A DNA stretch of 64,000 bases from Vigna angularis (Eukaryota > Streptophyta > Magnoliopsida > Fabales > Fabaceae). The stretch lies in contig NC_068971.1 of NCBI RefSeq assembly GCF_016808095.1, forward strand, positions 34,333,631 through 34,397,630, written 5' to 3'. The notes beneath the pieces were generated by a model. It worked only from the letters and a program-made list of their open reading frames with translations, made no database searches and had not been told where the DNA came from. A program made the position numbers and the translations under genes. Positions 1-12,711 of this stretch are shown piece after piece; positions within the stretch are counted from its first letter, which is position 1, and each line of letters begins with the position of its first letter.

Positions 1-795
1 CAATCTAAGACAGGCAATACATAAAATTAAAGATAAACCATATCTTATACATAAATCTACTAAATTACAAAAACTTTAACACAAAATAAGTCTTTACAAA
101 AATCTTCTTACAACAAAAACACTTGAGACTTAACTTTGAAACATCATCAAAACTTCGTCTATAAAAAGCTAACATAAACAATTTAAAATACGTATTTGTT
201 TCCTATAATGAAACTCAGATAAACAAATTCAGAAAATAATAAAGATATCTTTTAAAACCTAACAAATATATGAAGTCTATCCAATAAGGTTCATTCCCTT
301 CAAAATTAGAGTACCATTTCCTTCTTTAAGGTAAGAAGCTCAACCACAAGTTCTTCAAACCAGAACGTCATCTCAGAACCACAATACCTCATATCTTAAC
401 ATGCACTTGGCATGATTACTACCTCAGAAAAATACACAACTAGGGAAAATAATTAAATATTACAAGTATTGCTCAGAGAAAGAAACAAACTATCCATTGA
501 TGAATAAAATGACATTCATTTTACAACAATAGGACATGATTTCTTCTCACACACAAAAAAGGGTAACTTCTAATTCCCCAACTTTTATCTTCCCTAATCC
601 TAGCAAGGCATGGATCCAAAAAGACATGCCATGGAGGAATACATTATACCTATATATCACACTATTTGACTTTATCTGCAATGATATCTTCATTCTCACA
701 AGTATACTGCATGAAGATATATTGCACTAAAACAAACCTATACACTGTACAAGGTATGGAACCAGATGATGGATTTTGGTTACAAACTGACCACA
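1..795. other. 3' flank of the thioredoxin gene, no separate gene seen
   Basis: AT-rich DNA downstream of the minus-strand thioredoxin gene. The part nearest the stop codon probably includes its 3' UTR. The short open frame at 536-730 has no recognisable domain and low-complexity composition, so it is not called. Confidence 0.5.
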
Positions 796-2409
796 TCATC
801 TCCCAGCAGTGGTCAAGGTTTTCTCTTCGGAGACCTCAGAAATGAGAGTCAATGAATGAAGAGATTCTGAACTAGGAACAGGAGTGGAAGCAGAAACCAA
901 CTCTTCATCTGCATGTTCAGGTTGTAAGGTATTTGGTGAATAGGTGAACGAAAGATCTTTGTTGGCAGCAAGAGCAAGGAGCTCTTTCTCCTCTAACCCT
1001 TTGGTTGGGCCCAAGCTGCATCTATCTGGGGAGTGCTTGGCCAATGCATCTTTGAACTTCTTGATCTGTAATTAAAATCAAATTGAATGCTGTTACTAAA
1101 TCATTTAATAATGAACAAATAGTCAAAGGCCAAAGATATGATATAAAATTGACATAGCATGTATACTAACCGTGGCATTGGTGCAGCTAAAGCTACACAA
1201 TCGACCATGAGCACCTCTATAGAAGCGGAAGAAAGGAAGAACATGGACATTGAGGCTATAACACATGGACTTATGCTCCTCATAATTCACCTGAAGGAAT
1301 TGAACATCAGGATTCATCTCTGCCAGTTGACATATCTGTCATACCATAAACCAAGGAACATCAGAACAACAATACACATTAACAGATCATGATATTAAAA
1401 ATTGTCATGTGGGTTGATCTGTGAATTAGATCAAGGGGATGACGAATACCTTAGGATGAAGGGCTTTGCAGCCACCACAACCAGGAGAGAAGAAATCAAC
1501 CACCACCAACTTGTCCCCTGCGTTTAACAGTGATTCTACAAGGTCTTGGGCGGAAATCACCTCTTTCATGTTGGGTTGAAGCCCCTTTTCCCACCATTTC
1601 TGAACATTCCCTATTCTAAAGTTCATCTGCAAAATTCCACAGGAAAGGTTCAGAAACCCCGTCAGGAAAACACAAAATCTTGCCCCATTAGAATATCAAT
1701 ATATGTAATTTGGAAAGTTCGAAGGAAAATTACCAACACACAAAAAAAAAAAACACAAACTGTAAGAGTTACATATCAAAATTCCATAAGCTCCAAAAAT
1801 CCCCTTGAGAGAAACACAAAATCTCCCCAAAATACAATATAAGAAATTTCGAACTTTTTCATGAAAATTCACAAAATTCCCAACAATAGAAAAACGTCTT
1901 AATTACCTTTAAAATCCATAATATATCAAATAAACATGGCCATCTACAATACTTCACAAGAAATATCCAGAAACCCGTCAGAAAAACACAAAAATCTTCC
2001 CAATAAAAACTAAAAAAAAAATACAAGCAATTTGGAAACAAACATGCCACGCAAATTAACAAAATTCCCACCAACAAAAAGGTTCCAATTCCTAAAAAGA
2101 ATGGAATTAAGGATAAAGCAAATTCCGTAAAGGAGTAGAAATATTACAAACCTGAGCACCAGTTGAAGCTCTCAACCGCGAACTGACCCTGTTGGGTATT
2201 CCTCTATTTACATGAAAGTGTAGCTTTTTACCCTGTAACTCAGAAGAGGACCAAGATCTGCGAATCTGAGACTTTAACTTGAGAGAAGGGTACCCTCCGA
2301 CGCCAGAAACGAAGCTACGAGAATCGAGAACCGTCCCCCTTCGATGGTGGCGATGACTACTACCGAGCAAAGAAGAAACGAAACTCGCCTTGGTCAAAAC
2401 CTCAGCCAT
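796..2409 (-). CDS. Atypical Cys/His-rich thioredoxin (ACHT / thioredoxin-like 1), chloroplast
   Basis: Thiol-disulfide oxidoreductase of the plastid ACHT family, which in Arabidopsis passes oxidising signals from 2-Cys peroxiredoxin to plastid targets. Four exons read on the minus strand: 2409-2152, 1626-1450, 1335-1171 and 1065-796. All three introns are GT-AG and phase 0, giving 289 aa. Exon 1 is a Ser/Arg-rich plastid transit peptide ending near the motif RVSSRLRAS. The thioredoxin fold occupies about residues 105-215, with redox site SPGCGGC (Cys136, Cys139) replacing canonical WCGPC, followed by HPKICQLAE and the cis-Pro context HVLPFFRFYRG. The C-terminal tail, RCSLGPTKGLEEKELLALA, is characteristic of the thioredoxin-like 1 clade. 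The start was placed at MAEVL, the first in-frame ATG and the usual family start. No frame damage is seen. Which of ACHT3/4/5 is the ortholog cannot be settled here. Confidence 0.93.
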
Positions 2410-2786
2410 TAAGTTTTCCTCGGCTTCAAAACCCACAACGAATGAACAAAGCAGAAAAGTCTCTCTTGTTCTGTCAGAGAGAGAAGAAAAAGAAGACGCT
2501 GAAAAGAAAGGGATCCTCAGAAAAGAGCTTTATCCGCAAGTGATTGCAAATCCACATGTAAAGTTGCGAGCTTGAAATTGAAACAAGATAAAATAGAAGT
2601 TGATAAATGAAAAAAAAAGAAATTGAGAGTAGATAAAGTTGAATTCTCGTTCAGTTGACGGCTGCGATGGCGCAACGGGGAGATCGACGGCGGAAGTGTG
2701 ATCATGACCGACACGCGGCGAATTGATGTGGTTGCGTGGTTAAACGCGATTGGATGAGAGACGTTTAAGGTAGAAGATGGGACCCG

Positions 2787-2823
2787 CACGTGAGGTGGAG
2801 TTCGCTGGTTGTAACGACACGTG
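2787..2823 (-). promoter_or_regulatory. Two G-box (CACGTG) motifs upstream of the thioredoxin gene
   Basis: Perfect CACGTG palindromes lie at 2787-2792 and 2818-2823, 31 bp apart and about 380-410 bp upstream of the ATG. The second is ACACGTGT, an ABRE-like form. G-boxes bind bZIP and bHLH factors (HY5, PIFs, ABFs), so light or ABA control is plausible for a plastid redox gene. That regulation is inferred, not shown. Confidence 0.55.
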
Positions 2824-4394
2824 TTTGCTTTGATCAGTTTTTTTGGATAATAAAAAGGGCATTAGCCGCTCTTTCCTTTTTTTTCTCTCTCTTACATTCG
2901 TTTTTCGCCTTTTTTTTTAGAATTGATTTTTTTTTTCTGTCCAGAATTTTATTTTATTTTCATTTGTGTTTGATTTGAATGAGATGCATATGGCATCATC
3001 CGCATCTAGCACGGAATATAAAAAGATATTTCAAAATGAAATTTAATCCAATCATTTACTGTGAAATTTTTGTATTTGATAATTTCAGTTCATTTTTTTT
3101 ACTCGTTGAAAAGATCGTTTCGTTTTATTATTAGTATTTTGATAAATGAATACTTTTTGTGATTTGTAATTATTTTTAAATGATAGACGTACTACTTTTT
3201 AAAACATAAGTTCTAGCTTTTTTTATATTTTATTTTTAAATTATTTATTATTATTATTATTGTTACCTGTATAATTTTTTCTGTTTTTTTATTCATCCAC
3301 TTACAAGATATGACTTTTGTTTTACTAGGCGATTTTGTTTTAATCTTTTATTGAATAAAATATTGATGATGATAGAAAATAGTTTATTATTTTTTAGATA
3401 CTTTTATATTATACATTTATTCGTATTATTATATTATTGATAGTATTATTTTACTATTTTAAGCCCATACTTTAATTTACTAATCCTGATATAGATGGTA
3501 TTTTTTTTTAATTTTTATTATTTTAAAATATTTTTTATTATCTCAATTTTAGTTTACCACTTATAAAATAAGATGTTATAAAATTGATAAAACAAAAAAA
3601 ATTGTCTTAACTTACAATTATTTAGAAGAAAATAACTATAGTTAAATGTAACCATTAGACAATCAAAAAGACACTCTATAGCATCACCGTCTTCCATCAG
3701 AGATACTTTGACACTTATCTCTCATCTATTCACACTAATAAGGTGATCATTACAAAAGAAACAAATATCACACCAAAAAAGAAACAACATGGTAAGCTTG
3801 TATTCGAAACAAAACTTCATAAACAATTTAACACATCACATATCACTTCAACATCTATAACATCCTATAACTCATAAACATATAATAGGTTGACTCTATA
3901 CTCAATTTCATGGTAAGATAATAAACCTACCATGAACACCTTTATAGTAGAAATATAAGACCTGAAAAAAATGTAGTAAATAGGGAATACAATGGTTTTG
4001 AGACTTGGGTATTATTGTTTGGTAATTGGTGTTTAATGTTTAGATGTTCTTAGAATTATAATTGTTATGTTAATTATTTGATGTTATTATTGATAAAGTG
4101 CAACACATGATTGATGGTTATTAATTTGGTGATTTGTGTGTGTGAGACATTACCAATGTGATGTATTGGTTTGTTGGTAGAGATGTTATTTAGGAATGGA
4201 TGAGGTTTAATTCCTAGGGAGAAGGGTTTAATAGAAGTTTATATTTTTAATTATATTTTTGCCTAGGGGTAAAAATGGTCTTTTTACCTTTATTAAATGA
4301 TGCAGAAATTAATGTTAGGGGTGTTAGAACAAGACAAGCTCGTCTATAGGAAATCTGATTTTGAAGTTTAACAAACAACATGAAACGAAGAAGT

Positions 4395-4640
4395 TTCATA
4401 GAACAATAGGAAGTGTCATAGAAAACCCTAAATTAGAAAGAACATTAAACGATAGGATAGAAAACCTTAAGTTAGAAAGAACATGTAACTACACAATAGA
4501 AAGAACAAGAAGTCTTATAGAATAGAAAACTCTAAGTTAGAAAGAGCAGGTAACTACATAATAGGAAGCCTCACAGAATAGGAACAGAAAAACAAAATCT
4601 AAACGTTAGGACAAAAAACTTTAAAATTGAAAAGAACAGG
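4395..4640. repeat. Short degenerate direct repeats
   Basis: A core resembling TAGAAAACCCTAAATTAGAA recurs near 4419, 4456 and 4523 with varied endings (CATTAAACG, CATGTAACTAC, CAGGTAACTAC) and irregular spacing. It looks like a decayed minisatellite, perhaps part of an old LTR element. Confidence 0.45.
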
Positions 4641-5199
4641 CATCCACACAACAAGCCTGAACAAAAAAAAAAGAGGTAGACGATTACATGGAAAATCACA
4701 AGAAAATCAAGTGAAGATATAAAACTAGTAGGACAAGCATAAACCTAAACTCTAACTAGATACAACATAAGAAAAATAGGATTAGACTAGCTAAACACAA
4801 ACAGGATAACAATAGGAAAACACAAACAAAGCATTAATATCATGCCAACCTTAAGTAAACACTTAGAACTCTAGAAAACACAAGACTTAAACTCAAAATC
4901 CCTAACACAAAAACCTTATGATTCTAGGAAACAAGAAAACAACTAAGTCAAGACATCTAGACGCAATGTTAGACTATACTAACAAGTCAAAAACGTCTAA
5001 GAGAATCTAAGCTAAATGCGAAAAATGAACTTTACCACGCTATTATGAGAAGTCAAAGCGTCTAGGAAAGTTTGAACAAACACATAGGCTCATGTTAACC
5101 AAAGATCACTCAACTTAACTCTCGAGGGAAAACAAAACAATGTCAAGACGATGTCTTTGATAAAACACACTAAAAGAATAAAACTTAAAATACCAAAGA

Positions 5200-6080
5200 T
5201 AAACAAATGATAAACGTTGTCTGTCTAAACAGACAAAATCACAAGATGCATTTAAACTGTCTAAACGATACAATGAGCTAAAACATCACTTTATCCAACG
5301 ATAAAGTCTTTACTCAACACTTGATATCTTTATAAGAAAAGCTTAATTGTCAAATGTTATCTCAACGTTAGGAAATCAAAAAGTACTTTGTTGTTTTGAG
5401 CAAGCATTAAATGACATTAAATGTTCAACATTCAAAAACAACAAAAGTGATATATGATGAGTAGACTATTCATCATAACACCATTCAGTTCAATAGCAAG
5501 TGTCAGTAATAAGAAAGACATTTACAAAATGTTTTTACCTTAGGAAATCGTGATAGTACCTACGTCTAAAACAAAACCTGAAAACAATAAGTAAAACATC
5601 AACCGACAAGGAGTCTCTTACAAACTAAACAATAACAGCTAGACATACAAACATAACATTAGAAAATATAGAATCCTGAACAAACAATAAAAGCTTTTGA
5701 AAACATCAAATAAACAGGAAATATAATATACTTGCTGTACAAACTTCGGTGTTGTCTTGTGCAAGGCAATTGCTTCAAACGATCATTTATCTCATTTTAT
5801 ATGTATCAAAATGAACGTTGGAAGGAAGAAGATAAAAGAAGATTTAATCATATTATAAAAAGTCGTGCCAAATGAGAAGTCAAATCTTCTTCTGATAAAA
5901 GCTCTAAAAAGTACGTTTGCTCTAATAAAAGACTCTATCCTATGGCAGACATCCACACCAATAGCCAAGAAATAACAGATCTCAAGACAAGCTTCATTAA
6001 ACGATCATATTATCAAATCTCAAGAAAAGCTTCATCATAACGACTATATCATCAAGGTGTATAAATAGAAGATATGAAAA
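5200..6080 (+). mobile_element. Possible LTR relic (SIRE/Maximus-like copia)
   Basis: The style matches the clearer LTR relic at 36.1-37.3 kb: many 'gtctaaacgat/acaat' phrases followed by a TATA-like 'gtataaatagaagat' near 6058. No coding domain, polypurine tract or second LTR is visible, so the limits are approximate and the call is tentative. Confidence 0.3.
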
Positions 6081-7970
6081 AGAAGAAAGTGATGATGAGG
6101 AAGATGAGATAGATACGAAGATACATCATCATCAATTGAGCAAGGAAATCTCTTTCTGATGTACCAAACCATTGTGAATTATATGCTAAATATAATCCCT
6201 CACATTTAATCGAAATTAAATGAAAAATGAAGAGAGGGTTAACCATTCATGGTATCCTTCTATAATTTTATTGAATGTGGGTTGATTGGTGAAGCTCGAG
6301 ATTTTGCTCCTTACCCAATATAGAGGTTCAATTGGTGGGAGAGCCATTAGGCTCATGTTTTTCTTGGCCTACACATTTGGTCATATTATAAAACGTGAAC
6401 TACATTATTTTCTTAAGTTTTTATTGTTATAATTATTATCATTGTTGAACTAACATTTATGCATTTCTTTAGGATTTCGTTGGTCGTGATAAAGAAGTTT
6501 TGGGAGAACTTATTAGTCTTGATCATGACATGACTCAAACCGAGGATGATTCCACATCATAACTTTTGACTATGTTACCTTGGTTAAGGGAGAACTCCTT
6601 GCAGATACAAAGAGACTTCATATTATTTGGAGTTGATACTATTGTTGTCATTCAGTATATTTTCTTGCCATATGCATGAGAGGTTGCTTGGAGAACCTCC
6701 ATGTTAAACATTTCAATCATTTAATTATAGGCCATGTATAAGCCATATTATGTTGTATGTTTATCATATTACAATGATGACTTTTAACTTATAATTTATT
6801 TTATTGTTTTAGGTATATGGAAAAATTGAATATGGAACAAGGGGAATAAAAATTAATGAACCTTAATCCATATAAAAATTTGGAAACGAAAAGGTTTAAA
6901 TCCAAAAAAATATTTGCAAGCATTGATATGTGGCTCACAAAAACATATTACATGGTTCGATAATTAGTTTTAATGATTTAAACTAACTCTTTATCATTAA
7001 TTGTAAGTCCCAATAGTTAATTGTAATTATACCTAGGAATACTACATACTAAAGTGGTTTTGTTGACTTCAAAGAAAATCCAATCAAAATGAAAAACTTA
7101 TTATAAGAATAAATTTTACATTTTTATTTACATTTGACAGGTATAAGTATATTCCGACTAACATATGTCTTTACTTTCATAAGAATTGTGGTTGATACAA
7201 ACATTTTAAGTAGAACGACATAATAACATCACTACTAACGATTAGAAAGGTTTTTGTGAAATTAATATATGCACTTTGTCATTTTATTGTAATCGACAAG
7301 TTGATTTGGTCAAATGTGACTATTACATCATATCTTGAGTGAAATTTATCATTGAAAGCGGTATTAAAAAATGTATCATATTTCAACATAGGATAAAGTG
7401 AAGTGTTTCAAGTCTTAATCAATTTCCAATTGTCCAATAATAATATGGAACAAATAAGAGAACAATGGACAATCTTCCTTCTTCGTAGTTTTATTTTCTT
7501 GTTTAGAAAAGTGATAGGTTAGATTAGATAATTCTTTATAAAACTTTTTATTGAAATATTTGACTCATTGTATTGAGAATTTTCTACATCTCACGTTTTG
7601 GCTTAAAGTCAAAATTAATTCAACTTTAAAAAAAAAGTGTAAAATTTATATCAACTACGCAGTGACGGACATAAATTTTACATGTTTTTTTTTTTTCGTT
7701 TTACTGGTACATATTATGTCTTTTGCATTATTATGACATAAATGAAAACTTTTTACGTTGAGGAATAGGTTCAACCTCCATGTATATCGGATTATTACCT
7801 AACGTAAATAGTGTTAAATATCTAAATCAACTTTAAAAGAATTTCCTATTAAAAAATAATCTATATTTTATAGGAAGAAGAATTCGGAAAACCATTCAAA
7901 TTTGTATCCAGACATACTTTAAATATGATGAGTTAGCATGGTTGAAGAGGATCTCCATTTTAGAAAAGTT

Positions 7971-10900
7971 TCAGGTCGACTGAGGTAAAATGACAGTAGA
8001 CCTGGTTGAAGGGCACATTAACATCTGCTCCATCATGCAAGTAAACAGTTTTCCGTCAGGAGATGATGCTGACCTCACATGCTTCCCATCAACTTGTTCA
8101 CCCTGTCTTTGGAATATCAAAATGGAGGTTTCAGCCGCAGAGTTCAGATCCGTCAAAGCATCCCCAAGAGGCCCCAACACAGCCTCCTCCAACACAGGAT
8201 CTACCGTTTGTGCCAATGACATCTTCCGCCCATGCCCTCTTCCTATAACAAACAAATCAAACCCTTTTTTCGCTATCTTGTTCAAAAGCTTCACTGTTTT
8301 CTTCTCATCCCTCACCACCTTCTCCAAATACCTCACCTTTCCCGAATCCCCCATCTGTTTCATAAACCCCTTCAGAAACTCCTTATCCGTTTCATCAAAC
8401 TCGTCATTAGGGTTCTCCCAAACAAGCCTCACCAACGTTAAATTCACCTCTGAACTCCTAGTCATCCTCCATGCATAAGATAGAGCTTCACGGTCATCAG
8501 CACCACCAACGTAGAACATAGCCACTCGTAGCTCCTTCGAACGCTTACGACGACTCACCCCTCTGTCCACTACTATGGCCAAACAACACGGTGCAGCCTT
8601 AACTAGACTCTCTAACACCACTTTCTTCTCGTCTTTGCTTGCATGGTCGCGGTTGATGATGTTGACAGCTCTTGCGGTTGCAGCTCCTGCTCCTAAACCA
8701 TCGTAGGTTGGTTGCTTGTGGAATGTGGATAAGATAAGTGTCACACCTCTGTGTCTTGCGAGGTTGATGATGTCCTGGTGCATGGTATTGTAATCTGACA
8801 TTATACTCATTTTCTCTGCGAAAATGGCTTGGCTGAGATTGTCGAAGCTTCCGAGAGTGTCTTCGGAGCCTAGCTTCAAGGATCTCGAGGTGAAGGATGT
8901 GTTTCGAGCGTTTCTTATGATGAGTGACGCGGCGGGGCGATTGGTTGTTTTGTTCAGTTCCACTGCTAGAAGTTGGATTGGATTTCTCACAGAGGGACAC
9001 GAGGCTTTTAAGAGGTCGATAATCACGTTGGCATCGCGCTTTGCGTGGATGCAGGCCAGTAGTTTGAGTGGTGAGTCTGGTTGTGTTTCATGCGTCCTGC
9101 GTAAGCTTCCCATAACCATTCTGCTTTTCAATGCATTTGTTAAAGCTGACGAGACAGGTCCCACGGGGATTGTCATTAACAAGCACGCCAACACCATCAC
9201 CCCAAAGGTTTGGTTGTCCAGTTCCTACATACATACATATATGTTCATACACATCAATGTTTCATTGATGAAATTCTTGTAACTGATGATAGTCTCAATC
9301 AATCTTTACACAACATGTTCCATGTTTTTAATTTATAAAATAAGACAGTAACATCATGTGGAACAAGACTATTTGTAGCAATGTATGATAAATATGGCAT
9401 GTTACGATGTTAAGTTTGTAAGGTATAACTTACATGTCTGTCCCTGCCGGTGCAGAGAATGATCAATGGCATTATTCCTTTAGTGTTCATGAGCAGTGCA
9501 AGGGAGAATCCTTCCATGTGCGGCATCCGGTAGAACCAAGTGACAGCCATAGTGCACACAATCTTGGTCACCATGGCCAACAGAACCACCACAAACACAG
9601 TTGTCCAATGTGTCTGCAAGGCAAAGTCTTGGATCCTAATCCTCTCTCCAACTATCACAAAGAACAAAGGCATCATCAGCACAGCCACAAAATCCTGCAC
9701 CTTGTCCTGCACCGCATTGTTAAGCGACCCCTGAGGCATCACAACACCCAAAAAGAAAGCCCCCGTTATCGAAAGCACGCCCAGACCATCAGTTAACAAG
9801 CCAACAACCAAAACCACATTCAGCACAAATATGACTTGTGATTCCAAGAACTCTTTATCGGCCATTCCTACATTGTTGAATATCCACTTGAAAAGGGGGT
9901 GAAGTGCCAGAAAACACAACAACAGAATCACCACAGTGATGACAAACGATACCACAGAAGCGTGATAGAATTGTGACAGGGCCAACACAAGAAGAGTCCA
10001 TGAAATCAAGTCGTTCAGGAGAGAAGCTGTGAGAGCCAGTTGTCCGTTCTCCGTGAGAAGCAGCTTCAGATCTGAAAGGATCTTTGCAATCTCAGGGAAC
10101 TCACTGCTGCAAGAAAGGGCGAGACCCCATAATATTGCACCCTTTGGTCTAACGTTGTCACTGGACAAATGTTTTCGCCCCATGTCCGTGACAAGCATGT
10201 AGTACAAGCCAAACCCTATTGGTATGGGGAAGATGGTGCTTGCAATGGCTATAACTTTGGTCTTTCTGTTCAACGTCTTTATTGGATTCAAGTCTATCTC
10301 TAAGCCCACCAAAAACACGTAGTAAACAAGGGCCAACGATCCTACCGTCTCCAATGGTATCATGTTGCTGTAAGGAAATAACTGGTCCATGAAAACTTTC
10401 CAACGTCCCATGACAGATGTACCTAACAGAAAACCAGTCTTGGAACATAATCACAAAAATTTAAGTTAATTGGTAACCAATAATCAAAATCAAAGCAAAT
10501 AAATTAACAGGTGTTTAAAAGAATAATATAAAAAAATTCAAGATTATATGATCATGATTCACGACTAATCTGTGCATAAGGTAACCAGTGAAGGATGATG
10601 GTAGTCCATAAATGGTCGATAACCTTTTCTTTGTAAGACTCAGTTTGTATTACACAAACCCATTCTGATACGCAACAGTAAGATAAAACCTTTTCATCTC
10701 AGAATATTCGTGTCGTGACTGCAATTGCTGCAACACCAACTACATTATTTTGCAATGTCTTGCAACATTAAGGATTGCAACGAGACCCTATGATCATGGC
10801 TGCAAAGCAATTTTACAACCACAAAGCTTTCTATTTTTTATCTGATTATATCTTTGTTTTGGTATGTTATCTTGACCTTGTTAAGACTGAGAATTCAAAG

Positions 10901-11178
10901 TGATGATATATTAACATCATCATCATAAGTCGAAAAGCACTTACAAAAATATTGGCAACAATTCGAGGTACATGGCATTGTTCTGCAAGAACGAACAGAA
11001 AGCGGTTGAGAGCTAGGATAATGGCGAATTGCAGGACAAATGAAGGAAGCGTTTCCTCCAGAGAATTTTCCAGCCAAAGGGCTGAACCGGGATAGATAGA
11101 CTTATTGAAACAGACCTTCCGCGTGTTGTTCGAGTCTATGATAATGGAATCAGTGGTTTCATAGTCGGAAGAATTCAT
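7971..11178 (-). CDS. Cation/H+ antiporter, CPA2 CHX family (possibly CHX28-like)
   Basis: Monovalent cation (K+/Na+)-proton antiporter, expected in an endomembrane or plasma membrane. Three exons on the minus strand: 11178-10945, 10438-9434 and 9224-7971. Both introns are GT-AG and phase 0, and the product is about 830 aa, normal for CHX. Residues 45-440 form the multi-helix Na+/H+ exchanger domain, including the typical TGFLLGTSVMG helix at the exon 1/2 junction. The transport core carries SLLNDLISW with Asn220-Asp221, the paired acidic-site motif of plant CHX proteins. Residues from about 460 on form the soluble regulatory tail, including VAMFYVGGADDREAL and DLFVIGRGHG. The start is the ATG at 11178; farther upstream no in-frame ATG fits family length. 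The exon 2 acceptor was fixed by phase and by the conserved GFLLG segment; an AG ten bases closer to the ATG would break the frame. Subclade assignment is a guess; the family call is firm. Confidence 0.9.
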
Positions 11179-11349
11179 CTGAATGGCTAACTCCAATACA
11201 GTAATTTTTTTTTTTGTCTTTGCAATCTGATTAACCTTTTCTGTTCTTCTCTGGTTTACGGAATGACGAATATAATTAAGTGAAACATCATAGGGAGAAG
11301 GAAGGAGTTTTTGTCGAAGTGTGAAAAAAGAGATGAAAAAGGAACTCAC

Positions 11350-12711
11350 GTAGATAATTCCAGGTAGATGTCGTAGTGTTAGGATTATTATTATACGGTT
11401 GCTTCACTTGCATGTATAATTTTAGACAATTCGTTTTCTTTGCTCTACAATGTTTCTATTTTTCGCGACAGATTTTCACAAAACAATAATTTATATTGTT
11501 AACTTATGATATATTTTTGTTAAATAATATACCCGTATATTTGTCCTTTTCACGCACATTCGAAATATTCATATCTATAATTAGTTGTTTTATTTCTTCG
11601 AAATTGCAAAAAGTTTGCCTACAATCATAATATTGTACGGGACAGGTCAACCATAAGGGCTGATTAACAACTTAATCAATATTACACATTACATAAACCG
11701 ATTAGGCCGAAATTGGGATTACTTCATCCCTTTTAACTTAGAATACAGACATCTTCAAATCTACACCGGTAATGTAACACCCTAGCTAGGATATTATTAA
11801 GATACTTAAAATTTATAAATTTTAAAATATTTTATTTTGGGACTCAGATGCTATCTTTTAAGATTAATGGAAACTAAAATTTTTAAAAAATTTAATAGTA
11901 AGATTCGAAAATCCATAACTAAATTAAAGTGTACGTTACTTCACAACAATATTTGTTTAAAACAAGTTCATTTACAAGTACTTTTCTCAAAGAAATTTAA
12001 AGTTCCTCGTTATTATGTATCCAAATCAAGATCCGCAACAATATATATATATACTCCGATATCTACATAAATATATAATCATTGCAATCAATCAAATATC
12101 ATAGCTAATAACACATCAAAAATAATATATCAACTCATTCAAACCTTCCATAACTTTAGTGTCTTAGAACACCTTTCAATTTTATCATTTGTCAACCATT
12201 TTTCAGTTTTATCAATTGTCAACCATTCACAAAGTATTGTTTCACACAATAGTTCAAAACATATTTTTCATTTCAAACTTAGATCTCATAAACGATTTTG
12301 TTCTAAAATTGTGTGCCAAAAATTAACATGTTATCAGTATATAATGAAATACCATCTTCAAAATTATATACATATTTATTATTATATTAATTTATATAAA
12401 CAAAAGAAAGTTATTTCTTAAATGCAGAGTTGCATGGTTACTTTCGAATTGAAAAAATATACTATTTTGATTAAATAAAAGATAAAAGTATATAATTAAG
12501 GAAAACAGATATATGAAATGAATAAATTAGATGAAAATTCCCACTATTCCTACTATTATTATTAACATTTCGAAGAATCGTAATTGTTCAATTTATAGTT
12601 GAATAATTTTTTCTTTAAATATTTTTATGGAGATAATAAAAAATAAATAAATGTAGACTAAAGTTATATCACATGCATCAAGAGTAATAATTTTAAAAAT
12701 TTTAAAAATTT
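11350..12711. other. Upstream region of the CHX gene, no gene seen
   Basis: Very AT-rich sequence between the antiporter and the first CACTA element. No conserved frame or obvious TATA box could be assigned with confidence. Confidence 0.45.

Larger units (their letters stand above)
2824..7970. other. Gene-poor AT-rich intergenic stretch with repeat relics
   Basis: About 5 kb without a supportable gene. It holds homopolymer and A/T-rich tracts, the short minisatellite at 4395-4640 and a probable LTR relic at 5200-6080, listed separately. An exon-like block near 6470-6560 is open for about 30 codons before a stop, but no family is recognised. Confidence 0.5.

Noticed and set aside
9410..9796. 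Plus-strand frames across the CHX exons
   Set aside because: Antisense shadows of the antiporter exons, with His/Pro-rich composition and no family match.
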